Below, one piece after another: positions 31,501 through 44,438 of a stretch of 64,000 nt of DNA. Positions within the stretch are counted from its first letter, which is position 1, and each line of letters begins with the position of its first letter. Location: assembly GCA_035610835.1 (NCBI GenBank), contig CM069446.1, positions 49,639,625 to 49,703,624 on the forward strand, written 5' to 3'. The position numbers were made by a program, and so were the translations under genes. Under the pieces are notes generated by a model. The model was given only the letters and a program-made list of their open reading frames with translations. It did no database searches and was not told where the DNA came from. The stretch is from Ophiura sarsii (taxonomy: Eukaryota > Echinodermata > Ophiuroidea > Amphilepidida > Ophiuridae).

Positions 31501-34500
31501 AGACCCCCTCCCAAATGTCCTAAAAATCAGTTTTAAATACACGAGGATAGTTGATAAGTTGTTTAGAGAGGATGACGGATCATTTGAATCCATTTTGGCG
31601 CCAAAAATCCAAGGGTCTTAGGTTAGTAGTTGAGAGGGGGGTAAACTACTAACCTAAGACCCCCTCCCAAATGTCCTAAAAATCAGTTTTATATACACGA
31701 GGATAGTTGATAAGTTGTTTGGAGAGGATGACGGATCATTTGAATCCATTTTGGAGCCAAAAATCCAAGGGTCTTAGGTTAGTAGTTGAGAGGGGGGTAA
31801 ACTACTAACCTAAGACCCCCTCCCAAATGTCCTAAAAATCAGTTTTATATACACGAGGATAGTTGATAAGTTGTTTGGAGAGGATGACGGATCATTTGAA
31901 TCCATTTTGGAGCCAAAAATCCAAGAGTCTTAGGTTAGTAGTTGAGAGGGGGGTAAACTACTAACCTAAGACCCCCTCCCAAATGTCCTAAAAATCAGTT
32001 TTATATACACGAGGATAGTTGATAAGTTGTTTAGAGAGGATGACGGATCATTTGAATCCATTTTGGCGCCAAAAATCCAAGGGTCTTAGGTTAGTAGTTG
32101 AGAGGGGGGTAAACTACTAACCTAAGACCCCCTCCCAAATGTCCTAAAAATCAGTTTTATATACACGAGGATAGTTGATAAGTTGTTTGGAGAGGATGAC
32201 GGATCATTTGAATCCATTTTGGCGCCAAAAATCCAAGGGTCTTAGGTTAGTAGTTGAGAGGGGGGTAAACTACTAACCTAAGACCCCCTCCCAAATGTCC
32301 TAAAAATCAGTTTTATATACACGAGGATAGTTGATAAGTTGTTTGGAGAGGATGACGGATCATTTGAATCCATTTTGGCGCCAAAAATCCAAGGGTCTTA
32401 GGTTAGTAGTTGAGAGGGGGGTAAACTACTAACCTAAGACCCCCTCCCAAATGTCCTAAAAATCAGTTTTATATACACGAGGATAGTTGATAAGTTGTTT
32501 GGAGAGGATGACGGATCATTTGAATCCATTTTGGCGCCAAAAATCCAAGGGTCTTAGGTTAGTAGTTGAGAGGGGGGTAAACTACTAACCTAAGACCCCC
32601 TCCCAAATGTCCTAAAAATCAGTTTTATATACACGAGGATAGTTGATAAGTTGTTTGGAGAGGATGACGGATCATTTGAATCCATTTTGGAGCCAAAAAT
32701 CCAAGGGTCTTAGGTTAGTAGTTGAGAGGGGGGTAAACTACTAACCTAAGACCCCCTCCCAAATGTCCTAAAAATCAGTTTTATATACACGAGGATAGTT
32801 GATAAGTTGTTTAGAGAGGATGACGGATCATTTGAATCCATTTTGGCGCCAAAAATCCAAGGGTCTTAGGTTAGTAGTTGAGAGGGGGGTAAACTACTAA
32901 CCTAAGACCCCCTCCCAAATGTCCTAAAAATCAGTTTTATATACACGAGGATAGTTGATAAGTTGTTTGGAGAGGATGACGGATCATTTGAATCCATTTT
33001 GGCGCCAAAAATCCAAGGGTCTTAGGTTAGTAGTTGAGAGGGGGGTAAACTACTAACCTAAGACCCCCTCCCAAATGTCCTAAAAATCAGTTTTATATAC
33101 ACGAGGATAGTTGATAAGTTGTTTGGAGAGGATGACGGATCATTTGAATCCATTTTGGCGCCAAAAATCCAAGGGTCTTAGGTTAGTAGTTGAGAGGGGG
33201 GTAAACTACTAACCTAAGACCCCCTCCCAAATGTCCTAAAAATCAGTTTTATATACACGAGGATAGTTGATAAGTTGTTTGGAGAGGATGACGGATCATT
33301 TGAATCCATTTTGGCGCCAAAAATCCAAGGGTCTTAGGTTAGTAGTTGAGAGGGGGGTAAACTACTAACCTAAGACCCCCTCCCAAATGTCCTAAAAATC
33401 AGTTTTATATACACGAGGATAGTTGATAAGTTGTTTGGAGAGGATGACGGATCATTTGAATCCATTTTGGAGCCAAAAATCCAAGGGTCTTAGGTTAGTA
33501 GTTGAGAGGGGGGTAAACTACTAACCTAAGACCCCCTCCCAAATGTCCTAAAAATCAGTTTTATATACACGAGGATAGTTGATAAGTTGTTTAGAGAGGA
33601 TGACGGATCATTTGAATCCATTTTGGCGCCAAAAATCCAAGGGTCTTAGGTTAGTAGTTGAGAGGGGGGTAAACTACTAACCTAAGACCCCCTCCCAAAT
33701 GTCCTAAAAATCAGTTTTATATACACGAGGATAGTTGATAAGTTGTTTGGAGAGGATGACGGATCATTTGAATCCATTTTGGCGCCAAAAATCCAAGGGT
33801 CTTAGGTTAGTAGTTGAGAGGGGGGTAAACTACTAACCTAAGACCCCCTCCCAAATGTCCTAAAAATCAGTTTTATATACACGAGGATAGTTGATAAGTT
33901 GTTTGGAGAGGATGACGGATCATTTGAATCCATTTTGGCGCCAAAAATCCAAGGGTCTTAGGTTAGTAGTTGAGAGGGGGGTAAACTACTAACCTAAGAC
34001 CCCCTCCCAAATGTCCTAAAAATCAGTTTTATATACACGAGGATAGTTGATAAGTTGTTTGGAGAGGATGACGGATCATTTGAATCCATTTTGGCGCCAA
34101 AAATCCAAGGGTCTTAGGTTAGTAGTTGAGAGGGGGGTAAACTACTAACCTAAGACCCCCTCCCAAATGTCCTAAAAATCAGTTTTATATACACGAGGAT
34201 AGTTGATAAGTTGTTTGGAGAGGATGACGGATCATTTGAATCCATTTTGGAGCCAAAAATCCAAGGGTCTTAGGTTAGTAGTTGAGAGGGGGGTAAACTA
34301 CTAACCTAAGACCCCCTCCCAAATGTCCTAAAAATCAGTTTTATATACACGAGGATAGTTGATAAGTTGTTTGGAGAGGATGACGGATCATTTGAATCCA
34401 TTTTGGAGCCAAAAATCCAAGGGTCTTAGGTTAGTAGTTGAGAGGGGGGTAAACTACTAACCTAAGACCCCCTCCCAAATGTCCTAAAAATCAGTTTTAT

Positions 34501-37500
34501 ATACACGAGGATAGTTGATAAGTTGTTTAGAGAGGATGACGGATCATTTGAATCCATTTTGGCGCCAAAAATCCAAGGGTCTTAGGTTAGTAGTTGAGAG
34601 GGGGGTAAACTACTAACCTAAGACCCCCTCCCAAATGTCCTAAAAATCAGTTTTATATACACGAGGATAGTTGATAAGTTGTTTGGAGAGGATGACGGAT
34701 CATTTGAATCCATTTTGGCGCCAAAAATCCAAGGGTCTTAGGTTAGTAGTTGAGAGGGGGGTAAACTACTAACCTAAGACCCCCTCCCAAATGTCCTAAA
34801 AATCAGTTTTATATACACGAGGATAGTTGATAAGTTGTTTGGAGAGGATGACGGATCATTTGAATCCATTTTGGCGCCAAAAATCCAAGGGTCTTAGGTT
34901 AGTAGTTGAGAGGGGGGTAAACTACTAACCTAAGACCCCCTCCCAAATGTCCTAAAAATCAGTTTTATATACACGAGGATAGTTGATAAGTTGTTTGTAG
35001 AGGATGACGGATCATTTGAATCCATTTTGGCGCCAAAAATCCAAGGGTCTTAGGTTAGTAGTTGAGAGGGGGGTAAACTACTAACCTAAGACCCCCTCCC
35101 AAATGTCCTAAAAATCAGTTTTATATACACGAGGATAGTTGATAAGTTGTTTGGAGAGGATGACGGATCATTTGAATCCATTTTGGAGCCAAAAATCCAA
35201 GGGTCTTAGGTTAGTAGTTGAGAGGGGGGTAAACTACTAACCTAAGACCCCCTCCCAAATGTCCTAAAAATCAGTTTTATATACACGAGGATAGTTGATA
35301 AGTTGTTTGGAGAGGATGACGGATCATTTGAATCCATTTTGGAGCCAAAAATCCAAGGGTCTTAGGTTAGTAGTTGAGAGGGGGGTAAACTACTAACCTA
35401 AGACCCCCTCCCAAATGTCCTAAAAATCAGTTTTATATACACGAGGATAGTTGATAAGTTGTTTGGAGAGGATGACGGATCATTTGAATCCATTTTGGCG
35501 CCAAAAATCCAAGGGTCTTAGGTTAGTAGTTGAGAGGGGGGTAAACTACTAACCTAAGACCCCCTCCCAAATGTCCTAAAAATCAGTTTTATATACACGA
35601 GGATAGTTGATAAGTTGTTTAGAGAGGATGACGGATCATTTGAATCCATTTTGGCGCCAAAAATCCAAGGGTCTTAGGTTAGTAGTTGAGAGGGGGGTAA
35701 ACTACTAACCTAAGACCCCCTCCCAAATGTCCTAAAAATCAGTTTTATATACACGAGGATAGTTGATAAGTTGTTTGGAGAGGATGACGGATCATTTGAA
35801 TCCATTTTGGCGCCAAAAATCCAAGGGTCTTAGGTTAGTAGTTGAGAGGGGGGTAAACTACTAACCTAAGACCCCCTCCCAAATGTCCTAAAAATCAGTT
35901 TTATATACACGAGGATAGTTGATAAGTTGTTTGGAGAGGATGACGGATCATTTGAATCCATTTTGAAGCCAAAAAACCAAGGGTCTTAGGTTAGTAGTTG
36001 AGAGGGGGGTAAACTACTAACCTAAGTCCCCTCCCAAATGTCCTAAAAATCAGTTTTATATACACGAGGATAGTTGATAAGTTGTTTGGAGAGGATGACG
36101 GATCATTTGAATCCATTTTGGAGCCAAAAATCCAAGGGTCTTAGGTTAGTAGTTGAGAGGGGGGTAAACTACTAACCTAAGACCCCCTCCCAAATGTCCT
36201 AAAATTCAGTTTTATATACACGAGGATAGTTGATAAGTTGTTTGGAGAGGATGACGGATCATTTGAATCCATTTTGGAGCCAAAAATCCAAGGGTCTTAG
36301 GTTAGTAGTTGAGAGGGGGGTAAACTACTAACCTAAGACCCCCTCCCAAATGTCCTAAAAATCAGTTTTATATACACGAGGATAGTTGATAAGTTGTTTG
36401 GAGAGGATGACGGATCATTTGAATCCATTTTGGCGCCAAAAATCCAAGGGTCTTAGGTTAGTAGTTGAGAGGGGGGTAAACTACTAACCTAAGACCCCCT
36501 CCCAAATGTCCTAAAAATCAGTTTTATATACACGAGGATAGTTGATAAGTTGTTTAGAGAGGATGACGGATCATTTGAATCCATTTTGGCGCCAAAAATC
36601 CAAGGGTCTTAGGTTAGTAGTTGAGAGGGGGGTAAACTACTAACCTAAGACCCCCTCCCAAATGTCCTAAAAATCAGTTTTATATACACGAGGATAGTTG
36701 ATAAGTTGTTTGGAGAGGATGACGGATCATTTGAATCCATTTTGGCGCCAAAAATCCAAGGGTCTTAGGTTAGTAGTTGAGAGGGGGGTAAACTACTAAC
36801 CTAAGACCCCCTCCCAAATGTCCTAAAAATCAGTTTTATATACACGAGGATAGTTGATAAGTTGTTTGGAGAAGATGACGGATCATTTGAATCCATTTTG
36901 GAGCCAAAAATCCAAGGGTCTTAGGTTAGTAGTTGAGAGGGGGGTAAACTACTAACCTAAGACCCCCTCCCAAATGTCCTAAAAATCAGTTTTATATACA
37001 CGAGGATAGTTGATAAGTTGTTTGGAGAGGATGACGGATCATTTGAATCCATTTTGGCGCCAAAAATCCTAAGACTAACCTAAGACCCCCTCCCAAATGT
37101 CCTAAAAATCAGTTTTATATACACGAGGATAGTTGATAAGTTGTTTAGAGAGGATGACGGATCATTTGAATCCATTTTGGCGCCAAAAATCCAAGGGTCT
37201 TAGGTTAGTAGTTGAGAGGGGGGTAAACTACTAACCTAAGACCCCCTCCCAAATGTCCTAAAAATCAGTTTTATATACACGAGGATAGTTGATAAGTTGT
37301 TTGGAGAGGATGACGGATCATTTGAATCCATTTTGGCGCCAAAAATCCAAGGGTCTTAGGTTAGTAGTTGAGAGGGGGGTAAACTACTAACCTAAGACCC
37401 CCTCCCAAATGTCCTAAAAATCAGTTTTATATACACGAGGATAGTTGATAAGTTGTTTAGAGAGGATGACGGATCATTTGAAACCATTTTGGCGCCAAAA

Positions 37501-38023
37501 ATCCAAGGGTCTTAGGTTAGTAGTTGAGAGGGGGGTAAACTACTAACCTAAGAACCCCTCCCAAATGACCTAAAAATCAGTTTTATATACACGAGGATAG
37601 TTGATAAGTTGTTTAGAGAGGATGACGGATCATTTGAATCCATTTTGGCGCCAAAAATCCAAGGGTCTTAGGTTAGTAGTTGAGAGGGGGTAAACTACTA
37701 ACCTAAGACCCCCTCCCAAATGTCCTAAAAATCAGTTTTATATACACGAGGATAGTTGATAAGTTGTTTAGAGAGGATGAGAGATCATTTGAATCCATTT
37801 TGGCGCCAAAAATCCAAGGGTCTTAGGTTAGTAGTTGAGAGGGGGGTAAACTACTAACCTAAGATCCCCTTCCAAATGTCCTAAAAATCAGTTTTATATA
37901 CACGAGGATAGTGGATAAGTTATTTAGAGAGGATGACGGATCATTTTAATCCATTTTGGCGCCAACAATCCAAGGGTCTTAGGTTAGTAGTTGAGAGGGG
38001 GGTAAAATACCCCCTCCCAAATG
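31501..38023 (+). repeat. 156-bp satellite, left inverted half
   Basis: Tandem 156-bp units, about 41 copies, almost identical. Each unit begins ACTACTAACCTAAGACCC and ends with its inverse GGGTCTTAGGTTAGTAGT, followed by TGAGAGGGGGGTAA, so every unit can itself fold. Variants (TTTAGAGAGG or TTTGGAGAGG, GGCGCC or GGAGCC) recur every five units between about 32030 and 34280, a 780-bp higher-order period. Units become more diverged near the gap. Confidence 0.95.
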
Positions 38024-38123
38024 NNNNNNNNNNNNNNNNNNNNNNNNNNNNNNNNNNNNNNNNNNNNNNNNNNNNNNNNNNNNNNNNNNNNNNNNNNNNN
38101 NNNNNNNNNNNNNNNNNNNNNNN
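38024..38123. other. Assembly gap (100 N)
   Basis: Exactly 100 N, a placeholder of unknown true length. Satellite units point toward it from both sides in opposite orientation, so the missing sequence contains the turning point of the palindrome. Confidence 0.99.
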
Positions 38124-40430
38124 TAAGACCCTTGGATTTTTGGCGCCAAAATGGATTCAAATGATCCGTCATCCTCTCTAAACAACTTATCAACTATCCT
38201 CGTGTATATAAAACTGATTTTTAGGACATTTGGGAGGGGGTCTTAGGTTAGTAGTTTACCCCCCCTCTCAACTGCTAACCTAAGACCCTTGGATTTTTGG
38301 CGCCAAAATGGATTCAAATGATCCGTCATCCTCTCCAAACAACTTATCAACTATCCTCGTGTATATAAAACTGATTTTTAGGACATTTGGGAGGGGGTCT
38401 TAGGTTAGTAGTTTACCCCCCTCTCAACTACTAACCTAAGACCCTTGGATTTTTGGCGCCAAAATGGATTCAAATGATCTGTCATCCTCTCTAAACAACT
38501 TATCAACTATCCTCGTGTATATAAAACTGATTTTTAGGACATTTGGGAGGGGGTCTTAGGTTAGTAGTTTACCCCCCTCTCAACTACTAACCTAAGACCC
38601 TTGGATTTTTGGCGCCAAAATGGTTTCAAATGATCCGTCATCCTCTGCAAACAACTTATCAACTATCCTCGTGTATATAAAACTGATTTTTAGGACATTT
38701 GGGAGGGGGTCTTAGGTTAGTAGTTTACCCCCCTCTCAACTACTAACCTAAGACCCTTGGATTTTTGGCGCCAAAATGGATTCAAATGATCCGTCATCCT
38801 CTCCAAACAACTTATCAACTATCCTCGTGTATATAAAACTGATTTTTAGGACATTTGGGAGGGGGTCTTAGGTTAGTAGTTTACCCCCCTCTCAACTACT
38901 AACCTAAGACCCTTGGATTTTTGGCGCCAAAATGGATTCAAATGATCCGTCATCCTCTCCAAACAACTTATCAACTATCCTCGTGTATATAAAACTGATT
39001 TTTAGGACATTTGGGAGGGGGTCTTAGGTTAGTAGTTTACCCCCCTCTCAACTACTAACCTAAGACCCTTGGATTTTTGGCGCCAAAATGGATTCAAATG
39101 ATCCGTCATCCTCTCCAAACAACTTATCAACTATCCTCGTGTATATAAAACTGATTTTTAGGACATTTGGGAGGGGGTCTTAGGTTAGTAGTTTACCCCC
39201 CTCTCAACTACTAACCTAAGACCCTTGGATTTTTGGCACCAAAATGGATTCAAATGATCCGTCATCCTCTCCAAACAACTTATCAACTATCCTCGTGTAT
39301 ATAAAACTGATTTTTAGGACATTTGGGAGTGGGTCTTAGGTTAGTAGTTTACCCCCCTCTCAACTATTAACCTAAGACACTTGGATTTTTGGCTCCAAAA
39401 TGGATTCAAATGATCCGTCATCCTCTCCAAACAACTTATCAACTATCCTCGTGTATATAAAACTGATTTTTAGGACATTTGGGAGGGTTCTTAGGTTAGT
39501 AGTTTACCCCCCTCTCAACTACTAACCTAAGACCCTTGGATTTTTGGCGCCAAAATGGATTCAAATGATCTGTCATCCTCTTTAAACAACTTATCAACTA
39601 TCCTCGTGTATATAAAACTGATTTTTAGGACATTTGGGAGGGGGTCTTAGGTTAGTAGTTTACCCCCCTCTCAACTACTAACCTAAGACCCTTGGATTTT
39701 TGGCGCCAAAATGGATTCAAATGATCCGTCATCCTCTCCAAACAACTTATCAACTATCCTCGTGTATATAAAACTGATTTTTAGGACATTTGGGAGGGGG
39801 TCTTAGGTTAGTAGTTTACCCCCCTCTCAACTACTAACCTAAGACCCTTGGATTTTTGGCGCCAAAATGGATTCAAATGATCCGTCATCCTCTCCAAACA
39901 ACTTATCAACTATCCTCGTGTATATAAAACTGATTTTTAGGACATTTGGGAGGGGGTCTTAGGTTAGTAGTTTACCCCCCTCTCAACTACTAACCTAAGA
40001 CCCTTGGATTTTTGGCGCCAAAATGGATTCAAATGATCCGTCATCCTCTCTAAACAACTTATCAACTATCCTCGTGTATATAAAACTGATTTTTAGGACA
40101 TTTGGGAGGGGGTCTTAGGTTAGTAGTTTACCCCCCTCTCAACTACTAACCTAAGACCCTTGGATTTTTGGCGCCAAAATGGATTCAAATGATCCGTCAT
40201 CCTCTCCAAACAACTTATCAACTATCCTCGTGTATATAAAACTGATTTTTAGGACATTTGGGAGGGGGTCTTAGGTTAGTAGTTTACCCCCCTCTCAACT
40301 ACTAACCTAAGACCCTTGGATTTTTGGCGCCAAAATGGATTCAAATGATCCGTCATCCTCTCTAAACAACTTATCAACTATCCTCGTGTATTTAAAACTG
40401 ATTTTTAGGACATTTGGGAGGGGGTCTTAG
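38124..40430 (-). repeat. 156-bp satellite, right inverted half
   Basis: About 15 units of the same 156-bp repeat as the reverse complement, followed by the inverted 14-bp domain. Unequal numbers of units in the halves (15 against 41) may be real or due to assembly collapse. Confidence 0.95.
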
Positions 40431-40929
40431 TTTTTGGGTCTTAGGTTTTGGGTCTTAGTTTTTGGGTCTTAGGTTTTGGGTCTTAGGTTTTGGGTCTTAG
40501 TTTTTGGGTCTTAGGTTTTGGGTCTTAGGTTTTGGGTCTTAGGTCTTAGGTCTTAGGTCTTAGGTTAGTAGACACCCCAGTTTTTCAATTGTTCAACTTG
40601 AATATTTAGAAACAGTTTTTTGACTTTTTCTCAATAAGAGCCAAAGTGGATGTAGGCCCTTTTGCAAAATACCTCTTCATATACAGTGTATGTGTAAAGG
40701 TTTCGCCCTATATGGGTAACCGGTCAGAGAGTCATCCACACTGGTACGTCACGTGAATGTATCGTATTTTGATTGTCAAATAGGGCGCTTTTGGGCGACT
40801 ATTCATGTGTAATACGATCATAATTTGGTCTATATGTATGTGGGGGCTCGAAAATGTGTTGTTGTTTTTTTGGAGGTTCTAAGCTTTCCAATGATATAAA
40901 GTTGTCCACTAGAATCATGGTCCAGGACC

Positions 40930-41195
40930 GTATAATCGGGCCAGAAACTCATACTAGCTACTACATGTATACAGCAGTTTTCTAATAACCTAGGGGTCCC
41001 AAGACGTCACTGTGCCACTTGTGCCATGCTTGTGCGACAAGACAGTACAAACAACATACAAAACACCGCCACCCGGAATGATTTCCCTGCCAGCGAGTTT
41101 TGATGCTTGTACAATTTCAACCCAGCTTGAGAAGCATCACCACGTACAAGCTGTCGTAATCCTCATATTCCTCAACATATAAATCAGAATCGTAT
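40930..41195 (+). other. Putative upstream exon of ZNF4
   Basis: Contains the conserved pieces ACAACATACAAAACACCGCC, GATTTCCCTGCCAGCGA and CAACCCAGCTTG and ends at a donor-like TAT|GTAAGAAAG at 41196. Together with the acceptor at 44750 it would define a 3.55-kb intron. No conserved ORF is seen; probably 5' untranslated. Confidence 0.5.
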
Positions 41196-42139
41196 GTAAG
41201 AAAGAAAGGTAGGTGTACTAAATTACTAATATAAATGTCACTTTACATGTTTAAGCTTAAATTTTTAAACCTTACACAAAATAGACTAGTGATTTATTGG
41301 ACATGCTTCTTCAAATTTTAATTCACATCGTGAGATACCATCGGCTTCATTTTGTTGCTTTATTTATAGCCCGTCTCATGTTTCAGCATGCTGTATTCAG
41401 CTAAGGCCACGCGTTTTGAACCTGCCACCCAAAAAAAGGTGGCATTGGTGTAGTCCTTGCTACCAATTGGTACTTACTCAACAAGGCATAGTGTTGAAGG
41501 GAACCAATTTAATAACCTAACCATTTTCTTGACCAGACTTTAATTGCATAGTCTATTAAAGCAATTGAGTCTCCTGGGGAAGTCAATAACTTCTAGTTCT
41601 ATTCATCCATTTATTAAGTTTATTGATTCTTTTGTCATGTTTAAATTGTTTGTCCTATCATGCTGGGCATGCATGGATTAACATAGGCCTAATCCCTACT
41701 TATATTTTCTGGCATTTCTGCAGCAATCTATAACTTCTATTCATAAACATCAGATGCCTTCAAGATGAAATGGATGCTGATTACGCAATCTGCCACAGAT
41801 TAATTTTTTACAAGCATGGACTTATTTTATAGACTGATTAAAGCCCCAACTAAAAAATCCTCGTTTCCCATGGAAATGGAGTGATCACCAGAATATATAG
41901 CAAGCACTATTTTTTCGCGGCATTTAATGTTCGTGATGCAGAAGAACCCACATTTTTCATTTTTTGAAATGTTTACAAATGTACACATTTCTAATAATGT
42001 CTAATAAGAAAACTAAAAGCTTGTGAGCTTGACAATTTCACTAATCCTAGCCAGTCGCGAAATTTTTCATACACATAGCTATTTCATGCAAACCTTGACC
42101 ATGTTTTAGGACACAGTTGACACTCTGAGCTTTTCAGTA

Positions 42140-42468
42140 CACTGTAAAAAGAAACGTTTATATTTCTGATAACACTTAATAAACACTTAAACACGTTTAT
42201 TTTTGTGTTTTACGTGTAAAGGTATAGGAGGCATTTCTACGATAAACGTTTGCATAAACACTACAACACGTTTATAGAGGTAATTGTGTAATATTTATTA
42301 ACACACCAACATGTTTATATCAGCAATATAAACATGTTGGGGTGTTAATAATTATACAACGTTTATCGTAGAAATGCCTCCTATACCTTTACACGTAAAA
42401 CACAAAAATAAACGTGTTTAAGTGTTTATTAAGTGTTATCAGAAATATAAACGTTTCTTTTTACAGTG
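42140..42468. mobile_element. TA-target foldback MITE, 329 bp
   Basis: CACTGTAAAAAGAAACGTTT and its inverse are the ends, flanked by TA (42138-42139 and 42469-42470). Arms are about 115 bases and nearly perfect, with a second small palindrome (AACATGTTTATAT/ATATAAACATGTT) at the centre. Fits a Tc1/mariner-type non-autonomous element. Confidence 0.8.
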
Positions 42469-42615
42469 TAGTATCTGAGACCACAATTGTAATGTGTTTA
42501 ACATCTGGATTTTTTGGTTGGGCTTTTAAGTCTGTGTTTCAAGAGATGGTTAGCTTCCACCTTACACTTGCCTGAGTAAGTACCAAAATCATATAGATTT
42601 TGGTAACAAGGACTA

Positions 42616-42887
42616 CAATCAAGGAAAAAAAGGTTGGCACACTTTGTCTTAATTACGGAAAAAACCCGCCCCTCTCCCCGGAGGCAATGTTGATCCGAGT
42701 CATATTATCAGAAGCCATGGTAGGTCCCCCAACATTGATTGATGGGGGATGGGGAAGGATATAAGAAAGGGGGAGACTTTTGCTTTCTATTAAACAGTGC
42801 TATGTCCCAAGTCTGATCTCAATTGCGAGCACAGGGATATTTGTAATAAGTTGCGTCAAGTGTGCCAACTATTATTTTCCTTGATTG
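42616..42887. mobile_element. TA-target TIR element, 272 bp
   Basis: CAATCAAGGAAAA...GTTGGCACACTT is mirrored at the right end (AAGTGTGCCAAC...TTTTCCTTGATTG), flanked by TA at 42614-42615 and 42888-42889. The interior contains CCCGCCCCTCTCCCC. No coding capacity. Confidence 0.75.
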
Positions 42888-44144
42888 TAGCATTGTTGCA
42901 CTTTTCCGAATCGTGTTCTGCTCAAATCACGATAACTCGGGAACGCAAAAACATATTGTCATGGTTTTAGTCTCATCTCATTTGAAGGCTAAATAATGGC
43001 ATTACAATTACAAAACCTGTAAATAAGAAGCATTTAACTTCTTAAATGGGGGATATGTGGTTGATTGAGTTGGGAACATCCGGGGGGGGGGGGGGGGGGG
43101 GGAGTGGTACACATAAACTCTATAAATGGGAAAAAATATTGCGTGCCAAGCGGTGCCTTTAAACTTGAATCAATTCACCTCTGTATGAGCACTTTTTAGA
43201 GCAAAATCAGCCTGATTTATAGCGACAAACTTTGTGAACCTGAAAGAGAAGGAGGCCTCTTTCAATTGTTTTTATTTCATGGTTTTGTCACCACAAAACT
43301 TGTGTAAAATGTTTATAAGAGAGAAACAAAGCTATTACCATGATTACAAACATCTTAAACTTTGAAACCCTGATCAAAAAAGTTTTGACTGAAATAATGA
43401 AAAAATAAAAGAATTTTGAAGAAAACCCCAAAAAGGAAGCGCTGGTCGGGAAGGGACGCTAAACAATGCAATTTTATTTTATTTTGCCTTATGCTGAAAG
43501 GCGTTGACGAGTAGTTGCATCTATGTAGTCTTGTAGATGTAGATGTAACAGCTATTAATTATGGATAAGTCGCATGATCATCGGCTTTTTCCCTATTCGC
43601 TACACAGTAAATGTAAATATTAACCCCAATTTTTATATAATTATATAAATTACTCTAACGGAATAAGTATTCAACCTATGATAGCAAAAGTATACATTTT
43701 TGGAAAGCTCTCAACATGGACAATTCATAAATGCAGTTTAAATCAGTGTAGGGGGCAATCCGGGGCATAGTGAAAAATATATAAGTGTAAACTCTAAAAA
43801 AATATTTTTTAAAAATTGGGGCACATTCATCAGTAAGCCTGTACATGTATGTTACATGTATTTTACCAATTTAGTAACCCTTGACAATCATAGATGTGCT
43901 TGTTAGTAATTTAATGAGGAATTCAAAAATGCAAAGAACATTATGTCATGGGTAGGTATAAAAATTACATATGGATCTCAAATAAATATATAAGTGTTTT
44001 TTAAAATCAAACATTGTGAGTCATAACATGTTACCACTATGTCCTACCCTAATAGCATAATTGGATTCCTCATGGAATTTCCTTTAAGAAAATGTATACT
44101 TTTTATGGGGTAGGGCAAGCTAAATAGTAAGAGTGATATGCTAA

Positions 44145-44438
44145 GGCCAAACAAAGAAGGTCTGTCTCAGAAGCCCGCCCGCATTGGTATGTGAAATGAG
44201 CTACGGCGCGTAGGTCTATGCGCTGGGGGCTAAAAAACAATTTTTTTTTGATTTTTTTTTGTTTTTTGATTTTGATTTTGATTTTTTTTTAAAAAGTTTA
44301 AAAAAGTTCTCCGTAAGCTTGGATAAGCAACAACAAAAAATAGCAAAAAAAAGCATACCTCATAGCCTATATTCTTAAAAAGCACAGCACTTAGCTTATT
44401 TGCACAATGTTTCTGAGACAGACCTTCTTTGTTTGGCC
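44145..44438. mobile_element. TAA-target MITE, 294 bp
   Basis: Perfect inverted termini of 28 bases beginning GGCCAAACAAAGAAGGTCTG, flanked by TAA (44142-44144 and 44439-44441). This is the PIF/Harbinger pattern. The interior is poly-T rich. Confidence 0.85.

Larger units (their letters stand above)
31344..40577. mobile_element. Giant foldback (TU/FB-like) element built of tandem repeats
   Basis: Termini GGGTGTCTACTAACCTAAGA and its inverse are flanked by perfect 9-bp direct repeats CAGTTTTTC (31335-31343 and 40578-40586). Outer domains are 14-bp tandem repeats (31360-31500 and 40430-40555). Inner domains are 156-bp tandem repeats, about 41 units in one orientation to 38023 and about 15 in the opposite orientation after 38124. 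The centre is lost in an assembly gap. This architecture matches foldback transposons such as sea-urchin TU and Drosophila FB, which have long inverted repeats made of short tandem units and 8-9-bp duplications. No transposase is visible. Confidence 0.8.
30805..40682. mobile_element. Small TIR element hosting the giant foldback element
   Basis: ATATGAAGAGGTATTTTGCA at 30805 is mirrored to 40682 (27-base match). If the termini are TGAAGAGG, TA lies on both sides, suggesting a Tc1/mariner-type MITE. The large foldback element is inserted inside it, so its own length is about 640 bp. Confidence 0.55.

Noticed and set aside
37933..38193. ORFs spanning the run of N
   Set aside because: They translate unknown bases and satellite sequence.
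31501..40430. CRISPR-like array
   Set aside because: The 156-bp units are contiguous with no unique spacers and lie in a eukaryotic foldback element.
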